Of a stretch of DNA of 5,771 nucleotides, positions 1 through 4,691 are shown one piece after another. This DNA comes from Labilithrix sp. (lineage in GTDB: Bacteria > Myxococcota > Polyangia > Polyangiales > Polyangiaceae), in NCBI GenBank assembly GCA_028287035.1, contig JAQBQL010000067.1, forward strand, positions 1 through 5,771. The letters run 5' to 3'. A program made the position numbers and the translations under genes. Each line of letters opens with the position of its first letter. Within the stretch, counting starts at the first letter, position 1. The notes beneath the pieces were generated by a model. It ran no database searches, was not told the origin of the DNA, and worked only from the letters and a program-made list of their open reading frames with translations.

Positions 1-76
1 GTGCCCGGTGTGCGGCCCGAACCCCTCGATCACGTCGTACATCGACTACGAGGGGTTCTGCGCGGTGCCCGGCTGA
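1..76 (+). CDS. moeB: MoeB/ThiF-family adenylyltransferase, C-terminal fragment
   Basis: Only the last 24 codons are present (reading frame begins at base 2, TGA at 74-76). They read CPVCGPNPSITSYIDYEGFC followed by AVPG. This matches the usual C-terminal tail of MoeB/ThiF-type E1-like enzymes, which adenylate the C-terminal glycine of a ubiquitin-like sulfur carrier (MoaD or ThiS). The CxxC pair at visible residues 1 and 4 would be the second half of the structural zinc site, and 'IDYE-FC' is a recurrent ending. The protein stops right after this tail, so it lacks the C-terminal rhodanese domain of MoeZ/MOCS3-type fusions. The nucleotide-binding domain and catalytic cysteine lie outside the window, so MoeB cannot be separated from a ThiF-like or generic sulfur-carrier adenylyltransferase. 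Family assignment is fairly secure; the exact symbol is less so. Confidence 0.7.
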   Translation, partial: CPVCGPNPSITSYIDYEGFCAVPG

Positions 77-91
77 AGGCCCGGGCCGGGC
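67..91. terminator. GC-rich hairpin between convergent genes, possible weak terminator
   Basis: GCCCGGC at 67-73 pairs with GCCGGGC at 85-91, giving seven G/C pairs around an 11-base loop. A perfect 10-bp palindrome, GGCCCGGGCC, lies at 78-87 and offers a competing fold. The hairpin contains the stop codon of the upstream + gene and ends five bases before the stop of the convergent - strand gene. The position suits a shared bidirectional terminator. There is no T-run on either strand, so intrinsic termination is uncertain. Confidence 0.3.
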
Positions 92-95
92 GGGA

Positions 96-1439
96 TCACT
101 TCTCGTTCGGCTCGCGCGTGTCCGCGGGGTGCTCGTCGACGGCCTCGGGCATGCCGTCCTCGTCGGCGGCAGGCTCCTTGGCCGAAGCGCGCTCGAGCGC
201 CTCGCTCTTGCCGCTCTTCGGCGGCCACGCGCTCACGTAGCGCGGAGTCTCGCCGGGGCCGCTCGCGTCGATCCACGCGACGTGACCCTTGCCCGGGTCG
301 CGCACGTCGAGATGCACGAACGAGCTGTTCGGGTAGTAGCCGCAGCCGGTGTCGGTGAGGGTCTTGCAGAACGCGACGACGTCCTCGTTCTTCGTCCCCT
401 CGATGCGGAAGTCCACGGCGCGACCGGTCGCGTGCATGCTGCCGACCGACGTCGGACGCACGCCGGAGACGATGGACATCTTGATGGCGGCGCCGGGCTT
501 GCCGAAGTGATCGGCGAGCGCCTGGATGCGCTGCGCGAGCCGCTCGTCGACGCGGTGCACGCCGTGCGCGAGCTCCTCGCCCTTCTTCTTCGCGAGCTCG
601 GCGAGCGACGCGACGGGGCGGGCGGCGCTGCCGGGCCGGATGGCGATCGAGAGGTGCTCGACCGCGAGAGGCGCGACGGTGCCGTCGCACCGGGTGAGAG
701 CGAACGTGTCGATCTCCGGTCCCCGGATGACCTCGATGGGGTCCTTCTCACAGCCGCGCGAGGTCTCGCTCACGCGGCGAGGCTTGCCGGCCTCGTGCTC
801 GGACCGGGCCTTGGCGTCCTTCGCCTCGCCCTCGTCCTTGCCTTCCTTGCCGCCACTCTTGCCGCGGATCCGCGCGACGAGATCGGCGAAGTCCTCGTCG
901 CGCTTGGGTTGGCCACCTTCGTCGGAGTCGGCTTCCTTCTTCTCGGTCGCCTTGCGGGCGCCCTTCTCGCTGCCGTTCTTGCCCGCCTTCACGGAGACCT
1001 TCGACGCGTCGGGGAGCTTCGGGAGCTCGGCCTTCTCCGTCTTCTCGGACTTCGTCTCGGCCTTGTGCGAGCTGGTCTTCGTGTGGGTCTTCGTCGTGAG
1101 CGAAGCCGGGACCAGGTCCTTGTCGGCCTTGGGCTCCTTGTGGCCGGGGCCGCTCACGTCCGCGTTGTGCGCGTGGTGCAGCACGACGGGCTTGAGGACG
1201 ACCTTGGAGGTCGAGGAGTGGTGGACGCGCGTGATCGTCTCCTCCTTCTCTTCCTTCTCGTTCTTGACGACCTTCTCGTCACGGGAAGTCGACTTCTCCG
1301 TCTTGGAGCTCGTCTTCTTGTGGTGCTTCTCCACCTTGGTGGAGGTCGGCTTGTGGGCCGCGCTCTCGGGCGCCGCGTACGCGGCGAAGGGCGCAATGGC
1401 GATCGCGAGAGCGATGATCGAAGAGACCACGGGCTTCAT
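96..1439 (-). CDS. exported peptidase M15/DUF882 (YcbK/MepK-like) murein hydrolase with Lys/Glu-rich linker
   Basis: A 447-aa protein. Residues 1-22 look like a Sec signal peptide (Lys, then a hydrophobic stretch ending FAAYA, no lipobox Cys). Residues about 25-220 are low complexity, rich in Lys, Glu, Ser, Thr and His. The catalytic domain lies at about 230-405. Its zinc motif SMHATGRAVDF supplies H336 and D343, and SFVHLDVR supplies H376, preceded by SGVRPT and GCGYYP. This is the pattern of DUF882/peptidase M15 proteins such as E. coli MepK, which cleave peptidoglycan peptide cross-links in the periplasm. Cysteines C230/C251 and C358/C366 could form disulfides in an exported protein. Residues 408-447 form a charged, probably disordered tail. 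The ATG at 1439 is preferred because of its good Shine-Dalgarno site and immediate signal peptide; the open frame continues upstream but only across the divergent gene. The linker is much longer than in MepK (about 180 aa in total, from memory). The exact bond cleaved is not known from sequence. Confidence 0.88.
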   Translation of the reverse strand: MKPVVSSIIALAIAIAPFAAYAAPESAAHKPTSTKVEKHHKKTSSKTEKSTSRDEKVVKNEKEEKEETITRVHHSSTSKVVLKPVVLHHAHNADVSGPGHKEPKADKDLVPASLTTKTHTKTSSHKAETKSEKTEKAELPKLPDASKVSVKAGKNGSEKGARKATEKKEADSDEGGQPKRDEDFADLVARIRGKSGGKEGKDEGEAKDAKARSEHEAGKPRRVSETSRGCEKDPIEVIRGPEIDTFALTRCDGTVAPLAVEHLSIAIRPGSAARPVASLAELAKKKGEELAHGVHRVDERLAQRIQALADHFGKPGAAIKMSIVSGVRPTSVGSMHATGRAVDFRIEGTKNEDVVAFCKTLTDTGCGYYPNSSFVHLDVRDPGKGHVAWIDASGPGETPRYVSAWPPKSGKSEALERASAKEPAADEDGMPEAVDEHPADTREPNEK

Positions 1440-1583
1440 GAAGACGTCCTCCTGGCCGCCGGGATCCTCTCCGGCAGCTCGTGGAGGTAAAGTCCTACAT
1501 GTGCCCACATTGGGCCAAACGAACGGCGTCGCTTTTTGCGAGAGTGCTCGCGGAGCCCCGAAGTACGGCAAAATGCGCGGCTC
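1440..1583. promoter_or_regulatory. divergent intergenic region with short inverted repeat
   Basis: These 144 bases separate the - strand hydrolase gene from the + strand cysteine-rich gene and should hold promoters for both. The stretch from about 1485 to 1540 is visibly less G/C-rich than its surroundings. It contains the inverted repeat GCCCA-cat-TGGGC at 1503-1515, which might be an operator. On the - strand, TTGGCC followed 15 bases later by TAGGAC is a poor sigma-70-like match, and I see no convincing + strand promoter. The presence of promoters is inferred from gene orientation; no individual box is certain. Confidence 0.35.
1448..1453 (-). promoter_or_regulatory. Shine-Dalgarno site of the M15/DUF882 gene
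   Basis: Read on the - strand, AGGAGG lies eight bases before the ATG at 1439. It is the only strong consensus ribosome binding site I see in the window. It fixes the start of the hydrolase gene against a longer open frame extending to 1922. Confidence 0.75.
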
Positions 1584-1997
1584 ATGACGCCCGCCGAGTT
1601 CGAGCAAGAGTTCCGGAGCCTCGTCGAGGCGCACGAGCACGGGACCGGCAACGTGGGCTGCCTCGCCTGCGAGGGCTGCGAGCGGTGCAGCGAGTCCACG
1701 TTCCTCACCGATTGCACGAACGTGGCGCGCTCGAACTACTGCCGCGGCTGCGCCGACTGCACCGAGTGCTCGCACTGCGACTCGTGCACGGGCTGCCTCT
1801 CGTGCTCGCACTGCGAGCGGAGTGATCGCTGCGTGGCGAGCGCCTACCTCGTTCGCTGCGTCGGCCTGAGCGGCTGCACGTACTGCTTCGGCTGCGTGGG
1901 CCTCGTGAAGAAGGACTTCCACATCCTGAACGAGCCGTACGATCGGCAGACGTACTTCGACACCGTCGCCGAGCTCCGGCGCGGGCTGCGGATCTGA
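1584..1997 (+). CDS. cysteine-rich CxxC-repeat protein, function unknown
   Basis: A 137-aa protein with no signal peptide or membrane segment, so probably cytoplasmic. Residues 1-25 are ordinary and possibly helical. Residues 26-104 contain 19 cysteines, all spaced by multiples of three: runs at 26-35 and 53-77, singles at 44, 83 and 92, then 98, 101 and 104. In the same register the other positions are only Ser, Leu or Val (38, 41, 47, 50, 80, 86, 89, 95). The cysteine-free tail 105-137 contains DFHILNEPYDRQTYFDTV. There is no CxxCH, so it is not a c-type cytochrome. The run lacks the CxxCxxCxxxCP spacing of a bacterial ferredoxin. Metal or iron-sulfur binding, a disulfide-poor redox role or a structural repeat fold are all possible. 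The ATG at 1584 is chosen over an in-frame TTG at 1536, which would add 16 residues including one out-of-register Cys. No clear Shine-Dalgarno site precedes it. The stop lies two bases before the dtd start, suggesting an operon. Confidence 0.8.
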   Translation: MTPAEFEQEFRSLVEAHEHGTGNVGCLACEGCERCSESTFLTDCTNVARSNYCRGCADCTECSHCDSCTGCLSCSHCERSDRCVASAYLVRCVGLSGCTYCFGCVGLVKKDFHILNEPYDRQTYFDTVAELRRGLRI

Positions 1998-1999
1998 TC

Positions 2000-2449
2000 G
2001 TGCGCGCCGTCCTCCAGCGGGTCCGTTGGGCGAAGGTCGAGGTGGCGGGCGAGGTCACCGGCGCCATCGAGCGCGGTCTCCTCGTCTACCTCGGCGCGGG
2101 CCGCGGCGACGACGCGGCCGCGCGAGCCTGGCTGCTCGGGAAGATCCTCGGCCTCCGGATCTTCCCGAACGACGCGGGCAAGATGGACCGGAGCGTCGTC
2201 GACGTGGGCGGCGCGCTCCTCGTCGTCAGCCAGTTCACGCTCTACGCGGACGTGAGCAAGGGCCGCCGGCCGAGCTTCGAAGGCGCGATGCCTCCCGAGG
2301 ATGCGGAGGTCGCCTACGAGGCGTTCGTCGCGGACGCCCGCGCCGCCGGCATCACGGTGGCGACCGGGAAGTTTCGCGCGGACATGCAGGTGTCGAGTCA
2401 GAACGACGGACCCATCACGATCTGGCTCGACAGCGCGCGGGTTGGATAG
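2000..2449 (+). CDS. dtd: D-aminoacyl-tRNA deacylase (DTD)
   Basis: A 149-aa protein, close to the usual length of about 145 aa. DTD is a cytoplasmic homodimer that hydrolyses D-amino acids from mischarged tRNAs, and also glycine from tRNA-Ala, keeping D-residues out of translation. The protein opens MRAVLQRVRWAKVEV like the family. It carries the signature SQFTLYAD at 77-84 followed by SKGRRPSF, and the Gly-Pro motif NDGPITIW around G137-P138, which the partner subunit uses to exclude L-amino acids. The TGKFRADMQV segment is also typical. Near residue 62 the common 'GKMN' reads GKMD, a mild change. The start is GTG, two bases after the preceding stop, with no obvious Shine-Dalgarno site, so translational coupling to the cysteine-rich gene is likely. 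Identification is secure. Confidence 0.96.
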   Translation: MRAVLQRVRWAKVEVAGEVTGAIERGLLVYLGAGRGDDAAARAWLLGKILGLRIFPNDAGKMDRSVVDVGGALLVVSQFTLYADVSKGRRPSFEGAMPPEDAEVAYEAFVADARAAGITVATGKFRADMQVSSQNDGPITIWLDSARVG

Positions 2450-2458
2450 GCTTCGGTC

Positions 2459-2806
2459 GTGAGCGACGAGGAAGACACCGGCGATCCCGTGTTCGAGGCG
2501 CTGTGGTCACGCGTGCTCGAGGCGTGGGACGAGGACAAGCCGCACCAGGCGGTCCTCGGTCACGCGATCGCGAACGAGCAGCTTCCCACGCTCGCCGGTC
2601 GCTACCGCGCGCTCTTCGACGACGCCGAGAAGGGCGAGCGCGCGAGGAAGAAGATCGACGGCATCGTCATCGCCGCCACCCAGATGCTCATGTCGACGAA
2701 GACGCCGCCGCGCGAGAAGATCCCGTGGCAGTGGACCGCCAGCGTCGCGGCGGTGTTCGTGCTCGTCGTCGCCTTCCTCGCGTTCAAGGTCTTCCTCCGT
2801 CACTGA
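2459..2806 (+). CDS. small protein with single C-terminal membrane segment, function unknown
   Basis: A 115-aa protein I do not recognise. Residues 1-80 are soluble, acidic at the N-terminus and predicted mainly helical, with FEALWSRVLEAW, then HQAVLGHAIANEQLPTLAGRYRAL and a charged stretch. Similar His/Leu/Tyr-Arg patterned helical modules occur, as I recall, in uncharacterised deltaproteobacterial proteins. Residues about 92-112 are a hydrophobic helix (TASVAAVFVLVVAFLAF) with only a few residues after it, so the protein looks tail-anchored with its bulk in the cytoplasm. The GTG start lies nine bases after the dtd stop, and AGG eight bases upstream (2448-2450) is a plausible weak ribosome site, so it likely sits in one transcript with dtd. 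Its last seven bases overlap the end of the convergent pdxA gene. Codon use resembles its neighbours, which supports it being a real gene. Confidence 0.75.
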   Translation: MSDEEDTGDPVFEALWSRVLEAWDEDKPHQAVLGHAIANEQLPTLAGRYRALFDDAEKGERARKKIDGIVIAATQMLMSTKTPPREKIPWQWTASVAAVFVLVVAFLAFKVFLRH

Positions 2807-3900
2807 CCGGCGCGGGCGAGCCGCGCCGCGAGACGCAGCGCCTCGAGCATGCCGCGCGGATCGGCGGTGCCCTGGTACGCGCGGTCGTAGGCGGTGCCGT
2901 GGTCGACGCTGGTGCGGATGATCGGCAGCCCGAGCGAGATGTTCACGGCCTCGCCGAAGCCGAGGAGCTTCATCGGGATGGTCGCCTGGTCGTGGTACAT
3001 CGCGACCACCGCGTCGTAGCCGCCGCCCGAGGCGATCCGGAAGGCGCTCTCGGCCGGCATCGGTCCCGTGAGCACCACCTCGAGGCCGGCCGCGGCGATG
3101 CGCTTCCGCGCGAGCACGATGCCCGGGGTGATGGCCTTTCCTTCCTCGTCCCCGAGGAGCCCGTTCTCTCCCGCATGCGGGTTCAGCGAGGCGACGACGA
3201 TGCGCGGCGCGCCGTGCTTCTTCGTGCCCGAGGCGAGCCGGGCCACGAGATCGGCGGTCCAGAACGCGGCGCGCGCGACCTCGGCGGCCTTGATCGCCCG
3301 CGGCACCGCGGAGAGCGGCAGGTGCGTCGTCACGAGCGACGTCGTGAGCCGCTCGTTGCGGAAGGCCATCGTCACCTCGCGGGCGCCGAGACGCGCCGCG
3401 AGGTGCTCGGTGTGGCCGAGGAAACCCTTGCTGCCGGGCGCCCCCGAGCGCGCGATCGCGTCCTTGCTGACGGGTCCCGTGACGAGCGCATCGGCTTGCC
3501 CGCACGCCGCGAGGTCGGTGGCCCGATCGATCCACGCGAGCTGCGCGGCGCCGGCGGCCCGCGTCGGCTTGCCGGGCGCGCGGTCGACGGGCTTCAGCGG
3601 CGGCTGCGGCGAATAAACGAGCACGCGAGGCGTCGCAGGCCTCGGGGGAAAGAGCGTTCCCTCGCCCCACGCAAGCGCCGGCGACCGCACCGGCGCGAGC
3701 ACGTCCCGCGGCACGCCGAGCGCCTTCGCCGCCGCGCGTAGCGCTCCGACGTCACCGACGAGGAGCACGCGCGCCGAAGGGTCTTCCTCGGCGAGCGCCA
3801 GGGCCCCGGCGAGCGACACCTCGGGTCCGATCCCGCTCGGACACCCGATGCTGATCGCGAGACGGACGCCGGCCGCCGGCTCGCGGGACGTACGCGCCAT
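2800..3900 (-). CDS. pdxA: 4-hydroxythreonine-4-phosphate dehydrogenase (PdxA family)
   Basis: A 366-aa protein (E. coli PdxA is 329). PdxA oxidises 4-phosphohydroxy-L-threonine with NAD(P)+ in the DXP-dependent pyridoxal 5'-phosphate pathway, giving the substrate that PdxJ condenses with DXP. The three metal-binding histidines are visible: TTHLPL (H193), LNPHAGENG (H242) and MYHDQ (H303). The substrate motif GHTE (H163) and the strongly conserved block LGLPIIRTSVDHGT near 323-336 are also present. Two signatures differ from the E. coli form: GEPAGIGP reads GCPSGIGP at about 19-26, and the usual PADT reads PAES at about 282-285. A GTG at 3927 would add nine residues, but three of those codons (CTT CCT CGT) end in T, unlike the rest of the gene, so I prefer the ATG at 3900. 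Neither start has a good ribosome site. It lies downstream of the response regulator gene, probably in the same transcript. Related PdxA2-type enzymes act on other phosphorylated acids, so the substrate is slightly open. Confidence 0.9.
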   Translation of the reverse strand: MARTSREPAAGVRLAISIGCPSGIGPEVSLAGALALAEEDPSARVLLVGDVGALRAAAKALGVPRDVLAPVRSPALAWGEGTLFPPRPATPRVLVYSPQPPLKPVDRAPGKPTRAAGAAQLAWIDRATDLAACGQADALVTGPVSKDAIARSGAPGSKGFLGHTEHLAARLGAREVTMAFRNERLTTSLVTTHLPLSAVPRAIKAAEVARAAFWTADLVARLASGTKKHGAPRIVVASLNPHAGENGLLGDEEGKAITPGIVLARKRIAAAGLEVVLTGPMPAESAFRIASGGGYDAVVAMYHDQATIPMKLLGFGEAVNISLGLPIIRTSVDHGTAYDRAYQGTADPRGMLEALRLAARLARAGQ

Positions 3901-3931
3901 GCCGGCGCGGCTACGAGGAAGGCTCACCGCG

Positions 3932-4669
3932 TCAGCGTACCGCCGCCTCGCGCCTCCGTGCGAGCGACTCGCCGCCGCCCGGCTCGCCTGGCGTGCGCAT
4001 CTTGTAGCCGGCGCCGCGGAGCGTCTCGAGCGGGAACGCGTCGCCGAGCTTCATGCGCAGCCGCCGCACGTGGATGTCCACGGTCCGCGCGCCGCCCTCG
4101 TAACGAGCGCCCCACACCCGGGCGAGGAGCGAGTCGCGCGAGAAGACGCGCCCGCGGTTCTGAGCGAGGAACGCGAGGAGGGCGAACTCCTTGGCGGTGA
4201 GCACGATGGATCGTCCGTCGACGAGGACCTCGTGGGCGGCACGGTCCACGACGAGTCGGCCCACCTTCGTCCGCTCCTCGGTCGCGAACTCGCTCCGTCG
4301 CCATTCGAGCTGGCGGATGCGGGCGTAGAGCTCGGAGGGCACGCACGGAAGCACGATGAAGTCGTCGAAGCCGCTCGCCGGATCGATCCGCGCGATCTGC
4401 CGCGGCGAGACGGCGACGATCGCGGGCACCTCCGTGAGCTCCGCGGTCTTGCGGACCGCCCGGAGCGCCGCCACCGCGAGGTCCGGTCGCTCGCCGGCCT
4501 CGATCACGATGGCGCGCGCCGTCGCGTCGCTCCCCTCGAAGAGCGCCGCGCCGTCGTCCCAGAGATCGAGCGTCCGGACCTCGGCGCCGAGCGTCCGCAG
4601 CAGGGTGGCGGACCCTTCTGGGCTCTCGAGATCGGGGCCGTGCCCGATGACGACGACGAAGGAGGGCAT
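3932..4669 (-). CDS. OmpR/PhoB-type response regulator with degenerate receiver domain
   Basis: A 245-aa protein with a receiver-like domain at about 1-125 and a winged-helix DNA-binding domain at about 134-228. The latter shows the family pattern LTAKEFALLAFLAQNRGRVF, the recognition segment TVDIHVRRLRMKLG and the closing RGAGYKM. The receiver keeps its overall shape (VVVIGHG start, AIVIEAG, PAIVAVSP, GFDDFIVLP, ELYARIRQL). It lacks the N-terminal acidic pair, has E57 where the phospho-acceptor Asp is expected, S88 at the Thr/Ser site and L107 in place of the conserved Lys before Pro. This suggests an atypical regulator that works without phosphorylation, or is constitutively on. No histidine kinase gene is adjacent, so it is an orphan here. 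Residues 229-245 form an Arg/Gly-rich tail. ATG at 4669 lies 22 bases after the tldD stop; no strong ribosome site is seen. Target genes are unknown. Confidence 0.88.
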   Translation of the reverse strand: MPSFVVVIGHGPDLESPEGSATLLRTLGAEVRTLDLWDDGAALFEGSDATARAIVIEAGERPDLAVAALRAVRKTAELTEVPAIVAVSPRQIARIDPASGFDDFIVLPCVPSELYARIRQLEWRRSEFATEERTKVGRLVVDRAAHEVLVDGRSIVLTAKEFALLAFLAQNRGRVFSRDSLLARVWGARYEGGARTVDIHVRRLRMKLGDAFPLETLRGAGYKMRTPGEPGGGESLARRREAAVR

Positions 4670-4691
4670 CGCTCGAGCTGTGGTGGCTCGC

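Noticed and set aside
129..1490. 453-codon open frame on the + strand opposite the hydrolase gene
   Set aside because: It is the complement of a high-GC gene with a clear signal peptide, zinc motif and ribosome site; its product is Leu/Arg/Ala-rich with no recognisable domain.
1659..1895. Reading the Cys array as a ferredoxin, c-type cytochrome or zinc ribbon
   Set aside because: No CxxCH, no CxxCxxCxxxCP, and the long uninterrupted every-third-residue spacing does not match a standard zinc ribbon pair.
1440..1922. Upstream extension of the hydrolase frame to a start at 1922
   Set aside because: It would run through the divergent Cys-rich gene, and the AGGAGG site and signal peptide place the start at 1439.
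2507..3670. 387-codon - strand open frame overlapping pdxA in another frame
   Set aside because: Arg-rich low-complexity product typical of shifted frames in high-GC DNA; pdxA in the neighbouring frame is certain.
2026..3741. 571-codon + strand open frame spanning dtd and the pdxA complement
   Set aside because: Arg/Gly/Ala-rich shadow product; the stretch is fully explained by dtd, the small membrane protein and pdxA, each with family motifs or coherent codon use.
3901..3927. GTG at 3927 as the pdxA start
   Set aside because: The nine added codons include CTT CCT CGT, unlike the G/C-ending codons of the gene, and the family's conserved region begins well after the ATG at 3900. It is not excluded, as it lies just four bases past the regulator's stop.
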